Under the pieces are notes generated by a model. That model did no database searches. It saw only the letters and a program-made list of their open reading frames with translations, and was not told where the DNA came from. A stretch of DNA of 64,000 nt. Source: an uncultured Mediterraneibacter sp. GTDB lineage: Bacteria; Bacillota; Clostridia; Lachnospirales; Lachnospiraceae. This document shows, in pieces, positions 8,025 to 16,524 of the stretch; the stretch's first letter is position 1, and each line of letters opens with the position of its first letter. The DNA is taken from contig CALWMN010000010.1 of assembly GCA_944381935.1 (NCBI GenBank), forward strand, positions 1 through 64,000, given 5' to 3'. Position numbers and translations under genes: made by a program.

Positions 8025-9295
8025 ACTCTGTCACCTGCCTTTATCAATGTCTCGCCGCTTGACAGCACGCCATCGCTGTAATCCTCTGCCGTTGTCACAC
8101 CGCTGATGGCCGTATTCTTTCCGATCTGCACTCCTGCCGGAATCACGGAATTTTCACCGATCGTCGCCAGACCTCCGCTGTATATGTTCGGTTTCGTTCT
8201 GTTCGGAACCTCGCTTCCGATTCCGATCACCACGTTGTCTCCGATCACGGTATCCTCCGCAATAATCGCTTTATCGATTACACAGTTTTCTCCTATTCTG
8301 ACCCCCTGCATGATAATGGAATCCCGGATCACGCTTCCCTTTCCTACCATGACGCTTCCGCCGAGCACGGAACTGTGGACTTCTCCGTAAATCTCCGAAC
8401 CGTTACTTATGATACACCTGTCTACCACTCCCTGCTCCGCGATATACTGAGGTGGGATATTCGCGCTGTTCGTGTAGATCTTCCAAAATTCTTCATACAG
8501 GTTAAACTCCGGGATGATATCAATCAGTTCCATGTTGGCTTCCCAGTAGGAACTGAGTGTCCCGACATCCTTCCAGTAGCCGTTATACTCGTAAGCAAAC
8601 AGCCTGTCCCCTTTTTCATGGCAGTAGGGAATGATATGCTTTCCGAAATCACAGTTGGGCTGGTCCTTAAGCTGTATGAGCGCTTCCTTGAGAACCTGCC
8701 AGCTGAAGATATATATTCCCATAGACGCCAGGTTGCTGCTCGGCTTCTCCGGTTTTTCCTCAAAGTCTTTAATCTTGCCGTCATTGTCCGCCACCACGAT
8801 TCCGAACCGGCTTGCCTCCTCCATCGGGACCGGCATGGCTGCTATCGTCACATCCGCTTTGTTGGCTTTGTGGAAATCCAGCATGACTTCATAATCCATT
8901 TTATAGATATGGTCGCCCGAGAGTATCAGCACATAATCAGGATTATATGTCTCCATATAATTCATATTCTGGTAGATCGCATTCGCCGTTCCCGTATACC
9001 ATTCGCTGTTGGAGCTTTTCTCATAGGGCGGCAGGATTGAAACTCCTCCCACGTTGCGGTCCAGATCCCACGGAATCCCGATTCCGATATGTGTATTCAA
9101 ACGCAAAGGCTGATACTGCGTCAGGACACCTACAGTATCAATACCTGAATTAATACAGTTGCTGAGCGGAAAATCGATAATGCGGTATTTCCCGCCGAAC
9201 GCCACCGCCGGCTTTGCAACTTTTGCCGTCAGAACCCCCAGTCGACTGCCCTGTCCGCCAGCCAGCAGCATGGCAATCATTTCCTTTTTAAACAT
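8021..9295 (-). CDS. glgC: Glucose-1-phosphate adenylyltransferase GlgC (copy 1)
   Basis: 424 residues. Makes ADP-glucose from glucose-1-phosphate and ATP, the first committed step of glycogen synthesis. Motifs: [14 protein letters not shown] (nucleotide loop), [30 protein letters not shown] with the catalytic aspartate, [20 protein letters not shown], and a beta-helix C-terminus with repeated hexapeptides ending in a tail about 20 residues longer than copy 2. The Shine-Dalgarno GAGGTGA precedes the ATG. It is transcribed first in the glgC-glgD pair from a promoter at 9327-9354; a motif shared with the second glgC lies about 180 bp upstream. Confidence 0.96.
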   Translation of the reverse strand: MFKKEMIAMLLAGGQGSRLGVLTAKVAKPAVAFGGKYRIIDFPLSNCINSGIDTVGVLTQYQPLRLNTHIGIGIPWDLDRNVGGVSILPPYEKSSNSEWYTGTANAIYQNMNYMETYNPDYVLILSGDHIYKMDYEVMLDFHKANKADVTIAAMPVPMEEASRFGIVVADNDGKIKDFEEKPEKPSSNLASMGIYIFSWQVLKEALIQLKDQPNCDFGKHIIPYCHEKGDRLFAYEYNGYWKDVGTLSSYWEANMELIDIIPEFNLYEEFWKIYTNSANIPPQYIAEQGVVDRCIISNGSEIYGEVHSSVLGGSVMVGKGSVIRDSIIMQGVRIGENCVIDKAIIAEDTVIGDNVVIGIGSEVPNRTKPNIYSGGLATIGENSVIPAGVQIGKNTAISGVTTAEDYSDGVLSSGETLIKAGDRV

Positions 9296-9326
9296 TGCGT
9301 CACCTCATTTCTAGTTGGTTTCATTT

Positions 9327-9354
9327 ATTATACCATAGATTTGTCTTTAGCCAA
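9327..9354 (-). promoter_or_regulatory. Promoter of glgC1-glgD1
   Basis: Minus strand: TTGGCT (9349-9354), 16-bp spacer, consensus TATAAT (9327-9332), about 30 bp before the glgC start. Confidence 0.7.
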
Positions 9355-9441
9355 TAATAATTTACAAATTTTTTTTGTTTTTTTGTCCCTTTTTGTGAAA
9401 TTCAGACAAAAAGAACTACTTTTAATTTTAGTTATATATAG

Positions 9442-9447
9442 TATAAT
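9442..9447 (+). promoter_or_regulatory. Possible -10 box for murC
   Basis: A TATAAT lies in the AT-rich gap about 100 bp upstream of murC, but no good -35 box is placed before it (the best is TTTTAA at 9420-9425, 16 bp away). Weak support. Confidence 0.35.
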
Positions 9448-9473
9448 ATAGTAGATAAAGGGATTTTATTACC

Positions 9474-9495
9474 AGATCATGATATTTTTCCAAAA
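9474..9495. repeat. Motif shared with the second glgC upstream region (copy A)
   Basis: AGATCATGATATTTTTCC followed by AAAA. 20 of 22 bases match a site at 41337-41358. Both sites lie 150-200 bp upstream of a glgC start and both contain the near-palindrome ATCRYGAT. A shared operator is the simplest reading. Confidence 0.55.
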
Positions 9496-9549
9496 ATTGT
9501 TACTGTCCGCAGTAATAAAAATAACCGTTTCTAAAAGGGGACTATTCTA

Positions 9550-10926
9550 ATGTATAAAATTGATTTTCAGAAACCGATCCACATCCATTTCATCGGTATA
9601 GGGGGCATCAGCATGAGCGGTCTTGCAGAAATCCTTCTCAAGGAAGGGTTCACGGTATCCGGCTCTGACTCCAAAGAGTCTCCCCTGACCCAAAAGCTGG
9701 AATCGGAAGGGGCCCACATCTTCTATGGGCAGCGCGCAGAAAATATCACGGACGGGATTGACTGTGTCGTATATACCGCTGCAATCAGCAGAAGCAATCC
9801 TGAGCTTATCGAGGCTGTCGCGCGCAAAATTCCCATGCTGACCCGCGCTGAGCTTCTCGGACAGCTTATGAAGAATTATGAAACACCTATCGCTGTTTCC
9901 GGGACACACGGGAAAACCACCACCACCTCTATGATCTCCCATATCCTGTTGGAAGGGCAGCTTGACCCGACCATATCCGTAGGCGGGATACTGCAGGCGA
10001 TCGGCGGAAATATCCGGGTGGGTAATTCCGGTACCTTCATTACTGAGGCATGCGAGTATACCAACAGCTTCCTCCATTTTTTCCCGAAGATCGGGGTAAT
10101 CCTCAACATAGAGGAAGATCATCTTGACTTTTTCAAGGATCTGGAGGATATCCGCCATTCCTTTCATCAGTTTGCAGAGCTGCTTCCCCCTGACGGGACG
10201 CTTGTCATCAACGGGGAGATCAAGGATTACCTGGCGATCTGCCAGAATTTAAGCTGCCGGGTCGTCACGTATGGTCCTTCCGGGGATTTTGATTACCGTG
10301 CGGAGCATATTTCCTATGATGAAGAAGGACATGTCTCCTTTGATCTTTACAGACACGGTGAGATGTCCGGGCGGATCGCTCTTTCTGTCCCGGGGGACCA
10401 CAATGTCTCCAATGCGCTTGCCTCCATTGCAGTGGCAGATCTTCTTGACCTGCCGATGGATGTGATAAAGAGCGGCCTTTTGTCTTTCCACGGTACGGAC
10501 CGCCGCTTTGAATACAAGGGGATCTTTAACGGGGTAACGGTCGTGGATGACTATGCACATCATCCGACAGAGATCACCGCGACGCTGAAGGCGGCACGCC
10601 ATTATCCCCATCATGAACTGTGGTGTGTTTTCCAGCCGCACACATACACGCGCACAAAAGCATTTTTCCGCGAATTTGCCGAGGCGCTGTCGCACACGGA
10701 CCATCTGATCCTTGCCGACATCTATGCGGCAAGGGAAACGGATACCCTTGGCATATCTTCTGCCGACCTCGCCGTGGAAGCAAAGCAGCTTGGAACCGAT
10801 TCTCATTATTTCCCGAGCTTTGCCGAGATCGAAGCATTTCTAAGAGAGAACTGTAAATCCGGGGATCTGCTGATAACAATGGGCGCCGGTGATATTGTAA
10901 CAGTCGGAGAAGATTTGCTCCGCTGA
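9550..10926 (+). CDS. murC: UDP-N-acetylmuramate--L-alanine ligase
   Basis: 458 residues. Adds L-Ala to UDP-MurNAc, the first peptide-forming step of peptidoglycan synthesis, in the cytoplasm. It has the N-terminal Rossmann GIGGISMSGLAEIL, the ATP loop SGTHGKTTTTSMI (about 118-130), the central HFFPKIGVILNIEEDHLDFF metal/substrate region, and the C-terminal GTDRRFEYKG and DDYAHHPTEI motifs specific to MurC. The start ATG follows AAGGGGAC. It stands as a single plus-strand gene divergent from glgC1, with the DnaD-domain gene 141 bp downstream. Confidence 0.97.
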   Translation: MYKIDFQKPIHIHFIGIGGISMSGLAEILLKEGFTVSGSDSKESPLTQKLESEGAHIFYGQRAENITDGIDCVVYTAAISRSNPELIEAVARKIPMLTRAELLGQLMKNYETPIAVSGTHGKTTTTSMISHILLEGQLDPTISVGGILQAIGGNIRVGNSGTFITEACEYTNSFLHFFPKIGVILNIEEDHLDFFKDLEDIRHSFHQFAELLPPDGTLVINGEIKDYLAICQNLSCRVVTYGPSGDFDYRAEHISYDEEGHVSFDLYRHGEMSGRIALSVPGDHNVSNALASIAVADLLDLPMDVIKSGLLSFHGTDRRFEYKGIFNGVTVVDDYAHHPTEITATLKAARHYPHHELWCVFQPHTYTRTKAFFREFAEALSHTDHLILADIYAARETDTLGISSADLAVEAKQLGTDSHYFPSFAEIEAFLRENCKSGDLLITMGAGDIVTVGEDLLR

Positions 10927-10938
10927 TATTTTCACAAC

Positions 10939-10991
10939 TTATCCACATTTTCTGCACAGAGTTATCTACAAAAAAGCCGGGTTTACCCACA
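10939..10991 (+). promoter_or_regulatory. Three DnaA-box-like sites upstream of the DnaD-domain gene
   Basis: TTATCCACA (10939-10947, a perfect consensus box), TTATCTACA (10962-10970) and TTACCCACA (10983-10991), all in the same direction and spaced 23 and 21 bp apart, about two helical turns. They lie just upstream of the promoter of the replication gene pair. DnaA-controlled transcription is an inference. Confidence 0.5.
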
Positions 10992-11020
10992 AGAAAATAC
11001 TTTTTTACGTTGTTCTGAGG

Positions 11021-11029
11021 TGATATAAT
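11021..11029 (+). promoter_or_regulatory. Extended -10 promoter of dnaD-dnaC-prs
   Basis: TGATATAAT: an extended -10 element (TGn followed by TATAAT at 11024-11029) with no good -35 box, 39 bp upstream of the start codon. Confidence 0.55.
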
Positions 11030-11067
11030 GAGCACACGATTAGCAAGGGAAAGTGGGATAAGACAAG

Positions 11068-12072
11068 ATGAAAACATTAACATTAAAAAACAAATTTCAG
11101 ACAAATGCAACGTTACTGTCCAACGACTTTATTGATAATCACATGGTAAATGCGAACGGGGAATTTGTAAAGGTATATCTCTTTCTTCTGAGACATCTGG
11201 ACGACCCCTGCACTTCTCTTACCATACCTATGATTGCAGACTGCCTGAACAATACGGAGAATGATATCCTCCGCGCGTTTCGCTATTGGGAGTCTGCCGG
11301 ACTTCTTCGCCTTGAGCGGGACACAGAAGGAAAGATTACCGGACTGGAGTTGCAGAAGACCGCCTTCTCCCAGAATCCGTCCGGGAAAAATCCCGCTCCC
11401 CCGAAAGCTAAAGCTGTCCCGATCGACAGCTTCAAGGCGCAAAAAGAGATCAAATCCCTTCTCTTTATTGCAGAGCAGTATCTCGGGAAAACACTGACTC
11501 GCTCAGATATGGAAACGATTACTTATTTCTATGACAATCTGCACATGTCCGCAGATCTGATCGAATATCTGATCGAGACATGCGTGGAGAACGGGCATAA
11601 GAGTATGCACTACATCCAGAAAGTTGCCCTCTCCTGGTCTGACAGCGGAATCGAGACTGTCTCACAGGCCAAGGAGCAGTCTATGGTCTACAGCAAGAAC
11701 TGTTTTGCCGTTCTCAATTCCTTTGGGATCAAGAACCGTGGCCCGGCGGCATCTGAGCTTACATACATCCGGAAATGGACGGAAAATTACGGTTTCACGA
11801 CAGATATTATCCAGGAGGCATGCCGCCGCACAATCTCGGCGACCCATCAGCCCAGCTTTGAATATGCGGACACGATTTTGACAAAATGGCATGAGAATAA
11901 TATTCACTACCTTTCGGATATCGCCTCCCTCGACGAAGCGTACCTGAAAGAGAAGGCGGCGCACAAGCCGGTTCCTGCCAAATCCCGGACCGCTGCCAGG
12001 AACCTGAATAATTTTGAACGGCGCAATTACGATATGGATTCTCTGGAAGAGCAGTTATTAAACAGTAATTAG
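11068..12072 (+). CDS. dnaD: DnaD-domain replication-initiation protein
   Basis: 334 residues. DnaD-like proteins remodel origin DNA and help load the replicative helicase in Firmicutes. The N-terminal part (about 1-90) forms a winged-helix-like domain (FVKVYLFLLRHL, LTIPMIADCLNNTENDILRAFRYWESAGLL). Two DnaB_2-type helical repeats follow, around 120-200 and 205-280, the second ending in the typical YADTILTKWHENNI. A basic linker and an acidic tail close it. It is directly followed by a DnaC/DnaI-type ATPase, so the two probably act together. No strong Shine-Dalgarno is seen before the ATG. Confidence 0.88.
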   Translation: MKTLTLKNKFQTNATLLSNDFIDNHMVNANGEFVKVYLFLLRHLDDPCTSLTIPMIADCLNNTENDILRAFRYWESAGLLRLERDTEGKITGLELQKTAFSQNPSGKNPAPPKAKAVPIDSFKAQKEIKSLLFIAEQYLGKTLTRSDMETITYFYDNLHMSADLIEYLIETCVENGHKSMHYIQKVALSWSDSGIETVSQAKEQSMVYSKNCFAVLNSFGIKNRGPAASELTYIRKWTENYGFTTDIIQEACRRTISATHQPSFEYADTILTKWHENNIHYLSDIASLDEAYLKEKAAHKPVPAKSRTAARNLNNFERRNYDMDSLEEQLLNSN

Positions 12073-12086
12073 AAGGAGTTTGCTTC

Positions 12087-13112
12087 ATGGGACTTAAAAT
12101 CTCTCAATATAACGCTGTCATGCGGGAATATGAAAAAAAGCGGCTCAAAAGCCATGATATTCAGGTCTCACGCTATGAAGAGGTCTGTAAAAAGATCCCT
12201 GAATTCAAATCCCTGGACGACTCTATCTCCATCCTTTCTGTGCAATATGGCAGAAGGCTGTTAAACGGAGACGAACGTGCAGTCTCTTCCCTCAAGGAGG
12301 AACTTTCCATCCTGCGCAGCAGCAAACAAAGCCTCTTAATTTCTGCCGGTTTTCCAGAAGATTATCTGGAGCCGGTATATGAATGCAAAGACTGCAAAGA
12401 TACCGGTTATATCGGGAACGAGAAGTGCCACTGCTTCAAGAGAGCTGCCATCCGGCTGCTCTATGAACAGTCAAATATGACGGAGCTGCCATCCGATGCC
12501 GATTTTGAAAATTTCAGGCTTGATTTTTATTCCGGTACTTATTATGATAAAAAGACTGGGCGTTCCGCGCGTGCTGTTATGGAGGACACGCTGAAGACAT
12601 GCCGTCAGTTTATTGATACTTTCGGGGAGGAATTTCGCAATCTCTTTTTCTTCGGCAATGTGGGGGTCGGAAAAACATATCTTTCCATCTGCATTGCCCG
12701 GGAAATCATGGAGAAAGAATTTTCCGTCCTTTATTTTTCTGCCCCACAGTTGTTTAACACGCTTGCTCAGACAGCTTTCGATAAAAAAGACATCGACTCT
12801 CGCAATCTGTCTGAGTTTATCTTTGACTGCGACCTTCTGATCATAGATGATCTGGGCAGCGAATACACAAACGCCTTCATTGCATCACAGTTTTTCACAT
12901 GCGTCAACGAAAGGCTCATACACAGGAAATCAACGATTATCTCGACGAATCTCTCACTTGAGTCTCTCGCTGACCTGTACACGGAGCGTTCCTTCTCCAG
13001 AATTACAAGCAGCTATACTCTGTTGAAAATAATCGGTGATGATATACGTATTAAAAAGAAATTAGAGCACAGGGAGGATCATTCATGCTACGTCGAACAG
13101 AACGAATCTTAG
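12087..13112 (+). CDS. DnaC/DnaI-type helicase-loader ATPase
   Basis: 341 residues. AAA+ ATPase expected to load the replicative helicase at the origin or at restart sites. The N-terminal region carries a helical domain and a four-cysteine knuckle (Cys100, 103, 114, 116: CKDCKDTGYIGNEKCHC) typical of DnaI-like loaders. The ATPase domain has Walker A GNVGVGKT (190-197), Walker B LLIIDDLGSE and a sensor-1-like TIISTNLS. A clean AGAAGGAG precedes the ATG, and only 14 bp separate it from the DnaD gene. Its end overlaps prs by 28 bp. Confidence 0.9.
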   Translation: MGLKISQYNAVMREYEKKRLKSHDIQVSRYEEVCKKIPEFKSLDDSISILSVQYGRRLLNGDERAVSSLKEELSILRSSKQSLLISAGFPEDYLEPVYECKDCKDTGYIGNEKCHCFKRAAIRLLYEQSNMTELPSDADFENFRLDFYSGTYYDKKTGRSARAVMEDTLKTCRQFIDTFGEEFRNLFFFGNVGVGKTYLSICIAREIMEKEFSVLYFSAPQLFNTLAQTAFDKKDIDSRNLSEFIFDCDLLIIDDLGSEYTNAFIASQFFTCVNERLIHRKSTIISTNLSLESLADLYTERSFSRITSSYTLLKIIGDDIRIKKKLEHREDHSCYVEQNES

Positions 13113-14269
13113 AAAATATTCCAGTTGGAAGTCTGGGGCTGATTGCCCTGACAGGATGCGAGGAACTGGGGAAAAAAGTTAATGATTATCTCGTTAAATG
13201 GCGTCACGAAAGTGCGCACGAGTACAGGGAGGATGTCGCATTTTCCGGCTATGAGAAAGACAGCTTCCTTATAAACGCCAGGGTTCCCCGCTTTGGCTCA
13301 GGGGAGGCAAAGGGTATCATCGGTGAGTCTGTCCGGGGTAAAGACCTCTATCTGATGGTTGACGTATGCAATTACAGCGTAACGTATTCGTTGACTGGAA
13401 ATCTCAACCGTATGTCTCCTGACGATCATTTTCAGAATCTGAAGAGAATCATTGCTGCCATCGGCGGAAAAGGACGGCGGATTAATGTCATTATGCCTTT
13501 CCTCTATGAAAGCCGCCAGCATAAGAGAAGTTCCCGCGAATCTCTCGACTGTGCCCTTGCCCTTCAGGAGCTTGTTCGCATGGGGGTTGATAATATTATT
13601 ACTTTTGACGCCCATGATCCAAGAGTACAGAACGCAATTCCTTTAAGCGGTTTTGAGACAGTTCCTTCCACTTACCAGTTTATCAAAGGTCTGCTGCGTA
13701 CTGTGAAAGATCTCAGGATCGACAGCCAGCATATGATGGCAATCAGCCCTGACGAGGGCGGGACGAACCGCGCAGTATATCTGGCGAATGTACTGGGACT
13801 GGATATGGGAATGTTCTACAAGAGACGTGACTATACACAGATCGTAAACGGGCGCAATCCGATCGTTGCACATGAATTTCTCGGGAGCTCGGTCGAGGGC
13901 AAAGACGTCATCATCATTGACGATATGATCTCTTCCGGGGACAGCATAATTGACGTTGCCACAGAACTGAAACACAGAAAGGCAAAGCGGATCTTTGCCG
14001 CTGCGACCTTCGGGCTGTTCACAAACGGTATGGAAAAGTTTGATAAAGCGTATGCCGACGGAATCATCGACGGTATCCTGACGACCAATCTGATCTATCA
14101 GACGCCGGAGCTTCTATCCAAGCCATATTACATCAACTGCGATATGAGCAAATATATTGCCCTCATTATTGACACGCTGAATCACGACGGTTCCATTAAT
14201 TCGATCTTAAGCCCGAACGAGAGGATTCAGAATGTTGTCCGCAAATACAAAAACGGGGAGGATATTTAG
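13085..14269 (+). CDS. prs: Ribose-phosphate pyrophosphokinase, long variant
   Basis: 394 residues; makes PRPP from ribose-5-phosphate and ATP for nucleotide, His and Trp synthesis. The C-terminal phosphoribosyltransferase loop DVIIIDDMISSGDSIIDVA is clear, as are the ATP-site segment MPFLYESRQHKRSSRESL and FDAHDPRVQNAIP. It is about 75 residues longer than the common ~315-residue enzyme, with an extra N-terminal and insert region. The start at 13085, behind GGGAGGATCATTC, lies within the end of the ATPase gene, suggesting coupled translation. Confidence 0.92.
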   Translation: MLRRTERILENIPVGSLGLIALTGCEELGKKVNDYLVKWRHESAHEYREDVAFSGYEKDSFLINARVPRFGSGEAKGIIGESVRGKDLYLMVDVCNYSVTYSLTGNLNRMSPDDHFQNLKRIIAAIGGKGRRINVIMPFLYESRQHKRSSRESLDCALALQELVRMGVDNIITFDAHDPRVQNAIPLSGFETVPSTYQFIKGLLRTVKDLRIDSQHMMAISPDEGGTNRAVYLANVLGLDMGMFYKRRDYTQIVNGRNPIVAHEFLGSSVEGKDVIIIDDMISSGDSIIDVATELKHRKAKRIFAAATFGLFTNGMEKFDKAYADGIIDGILTTNLIYQTPELLSKPYYINCDMSKYIALIIDTLNHDGSINSILSPNERIQNVVRKYKNGEDI

Positions 14270-14303
14270 ACAATAGCCGCCTGTGTTTACCGCTTATGAT
14301 TGT

Positions 14304-15377
14304 ATGCGTATGAAAAAACACATTATTTCTGATCTTATTTTTACTGCACTGCTGCTGATGGCAGCAACTGCACTGTCGTTTTGTTTCTTTTATTTTGGGA
14401 ACAAGAATCTGGCGAATATTACTGTAATCTATATACTGGCACTTATCCTGATCGCATTAAAGACAACCGGATATCTGTATGGGACCGCGGCTGCGCTGTT
14501 CTGTGTAATTGCGGTGAATTACTTTTTCTCTTATCCCTATTTTAAGCTGAATTTTTCGCTTGCAGGATATCCGGTCACCTTTCTCGGGATGCTCGCAACC
14601 TCGCTGATCACGAGCGCAACTACGACAACGCTGAAAAAGCAGCGACTCGCGATCGCGGAGAGAGAAAAGGCACTATTTGAAGCGGACCGTGAAAAGCTGC
14701 GTGCGAATCTTCTCCGTGCAGTTTCCCACGACCTGAGGACTCCCCTGACCAGTATTATCGGTTCTTCCTCCTCCTACCTCGAAAACTATCAGGATCTCTC
14801 GGAAAACGAAAGGCTGGAGCTTGTCACGAATATTAAAGAGGATTCTGAATGGCTTTTAAATATGGTGGAAAACCTTCTGACCGTAACACGGATCAAGGAC
14901 CATGCAGATGACAAAGTCCGAAAATCCCAGGAGGTCGTAGAAGAAGTAGTCTCAGAGGCGATTCAGAGGCTCCAGCGCCGGCGTCCCAACGCGCGCATCC
15001 GGGTCACAATGCCGAATGATTTTCTCATGCTTGCGATGGACCCGACACTGATTGAGCAGGTGTTGATTAACCTGATGGAAAACGCAGTCATCCATTCCGG
15101 CAGTATAGAGCCCATTGATCTTCTCATAGATGAGGGCGAAGATGTTGTTTCATTTTCTGTCCGGGATTACGGAAAAGGAATAAAGGAAGAACAGCTCCCT
15201 CACATATTTGATGGCCAGCAGCTCTCTTCGGAAACTGCCGACGGAAATCGCGGGATCGGGATCGGTCTTTCGATCTGCCGGACGATTATCCAGGCCCACG
15301 GCGGACAGATCCATGCTGCAAATCTTGACAGAGGAGCTGTTTTTACCTTTACGCTTCCCATGGAAAAGGAGAACTGA
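14304..15377 (+). CDS. KdpD-like sensor histidine kinase without the N-terminal KdpD/Usp domains
   Basis: About 357 residues. Four membrane segments fill the first ~110 residues (DUF4118-type, as in the KdpD membrane core). A HisKA domain follows with the phospho-accepting His in RAVSHDLRTPLTSIIGSS, then an HATPase domain with NLMENAVIH, VRDYGKGI and GIGIGLSIC. The large cytoplasmic KdpD and Usp domains that precede the membrane core in classical KdpD (about 400 residues) are absent. The start is uncertain: ATG at 14304 or 14310, or a GTG at 14283; none has a good ribosome site. It is coupled to the response regulator 4 bp downstream. No kdpFABC pump genes lie nearby. Confidence 0.83.
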   Translation: MRMKKHIISDLIFTALLLMAATALSFCFFYFGNKNLANITVIYILALILIALKTTGYLYGTAAALFCVIAVNYFFSYPYFKLNFSLAGYPVTFLGMLATSLITSATTTTLKKQRLAIAEREKALFEADREKLRANLLRAVSHDLRTPLTSIIGSSSSYLENYQDLSENERLELVTNIKEDSEWLLNMVENLLTVTRIKDHADDKVRKSQEVVEEVVSEAIQRLQRRRPNARIRVTMPNDFLMLAMDPTLIEQVLINLMENAVIHSGSIEPIDLLIDEGEDVVSFSVRDYGKGIKEEQLPHIFDGQQLSSETADGNRGIGIGLSICRTIIQAHGGQIHAANLDRGAVFTFTLPMEKEN

Positions 15378-15381
15378 CAGT

Positions 15382-16092
15382 ATGCCGAAATTTACCGTTC
15401 TGATTATTGAAGACGAAAAAAATATCCAGACGTTTATGGGGAAAATTTTAAAGCGCCATGAATACCGGGTGCTCTGTGCGGATACGGGTTCCCAGGGACT
15501 TGATATCATCCGTTCCCAGTGCCCCGATCTTATCCTGTTGGACCTGGGGCTCCCGGATATAAACGGCAATGAGATCATCCGGGAGGTCCGCACATGGACA
15601 AGCACGCCTATCATCGTAATCTCTGCCCGCAGCGCAGAGCGCGAGAAGGTCCAGGCACTCGATCTTGGAGCGGATGATTATATCACGAAGCCTTTCGGCA
15701 CATCCGAACTGCTTGCAAGGATACGTGCCTCGCTCAGGCACAGCAACAGGCTGAACACGGACAGCAGCGTTTATATCCGTTCCTATAGATGCGGCGCAAT
15801 GGTCCTCGACTTTTCCAGGCGTCTTCTGACAATAGACGGCAGGGAAGTGCATCTTACCCCTATCGAGTATAAAATAGTTGCCTATCTTGCCCAAAATTCC
15901 GGGAAGGTTGTCACATATTCCTCCATTCTTTCCAATGTATGGGGGCCTTACACAGATGGAGACAACAAAATCCTTCGTGTCAATATGGCGAACATCCGCC
16001 GCAAGATCGAGCAGGATCCTGCCCAGCCACAGTATATTTTCACAGAAGTCGGCGTCGGTTATCGCATGGCGGAAGATGAAGAAGAGACGTAG
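15382..16092 (+). CDS. KdpE-like OmpR-family response regulator
   Basis: 236 residues. The receiver domain has the acidic pocket IIEDE, phospho-acceptor Asp54 in LILLDLGLPD, and the KPFG lysine. A C-terminal winged-helix DNA-binding domain follows (LTPIEYKIVAYLAQNSGKVVTYSSILSNVWG, NMANIRRKIEQDP, GVGYRM). This is the KdpE layout. The ATG at 15382 has a GGAG site and lies 4 bp after the kinase stop. The regulated genes are unknown; in other bacteria the pair controls K+ uptake. Confidence 0.88.
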   Translation: MPKFTVLIIEDEKNIQTFMGKILKRHEYRVLCADTGSQGLDIIRSQCPDLILLDLGLPDINGNEIIREVRTWTSTPIIVISARSAEREKVQALDLGADDYITKPFGTSELLARIRASLRHSNRLNTDSSVYIRSYRCGAMVLDFSRRLLTIDGREVHLTPIEYKIVAYLAQNSGKVVTYSSILSNVWGPYTDGDNKILRVNMANIRRKIEQDPAQPQYIFTEVGVGYRMAEDEEET

Positions 16093-16244
16093 GATACGGC
16101 AGATGTTAAGATTGTGCTAAAATATCCGGGGTTCCATTTCTTTGCGCACAGATTTCTTTTAAAATAGATAACAGTTCAGGTTTTTATGATCCGATATTAT
16201 TGATAAAAATACTGAATATATCAGCAGAAGGAGTGTGCAAAAGT

Positions 16245-16388
16245 ATGAATATCGGTTTACTTTTACTTATGGTCGTGGGCGGCGTTGCCGGAGTGTTCTC
16301 AACGCTCTACATTCTGATCAGCCTTCCTTACATGATCATCAGGAAGATCTACAGAAAAGCACGTTTTGGCATTTCCCTTATGGATTGA
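16245..16388 (+). CDS. Small single-pass membrane protein (47 aa)
   Basis: Hypothetical. It starts MNIGLLLLMVVGGVAGVFST, with one hydrophobic helix of about 25-30 residues and a basic cytoplasmic tail (IIRKIYRKARF). AGAAGGAG lies 11 nt upstream of the ATG. It sits 152 bp after the KdpE-like gene and before a strong terminator, so it probably ends that transcript. It is not similar enough to KdpF for me to call it so. A partner for the sensor kinase or an envelope-stress peptide are open options. Confidence 0.6.
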   Translation: MNIGLLLLMVVGGVAGVFSTLYILISLPYMIIRKIYRKARFGISLMD

Positions 16389-16442
16389 CCGTATCTGTCT
16401 ATTTCTTACATAGGAACGCCGGACGAGGTTTGTAAACGAGTG

Positions 16443-16484
16443 AATGAGTACTCGGTGTGAAAGCCGGGTACTCATTATTTTTTA
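16443..16484 (+). terminator. Intrinsic terminator before the radical SAM pair
   Basis: AATGAGTACTCGG arm (16443-16455) and CCGGGTACTCATT arm (16464-16476), 13 bp with one mismatch, 8-nt loop, followed by ATTTTTTAT. It ends the upstream plus-strand transcript and rules out coding starts upstream of 16525 for the next gene. Confidence 0.88.
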
Positions 16485-16524
16485 TCCGTTTTTAGAAGCA
16501 ATCGGAAAGAAGGCGGGAAATAAT

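Noticed and set aside
16444-16524. Upstream extension of the first radical SAM gene
   Set aside because: This stretch is a strong intrinsic terminator followed by a T-run; coding there is unlikely and the family starts at the later ATG.
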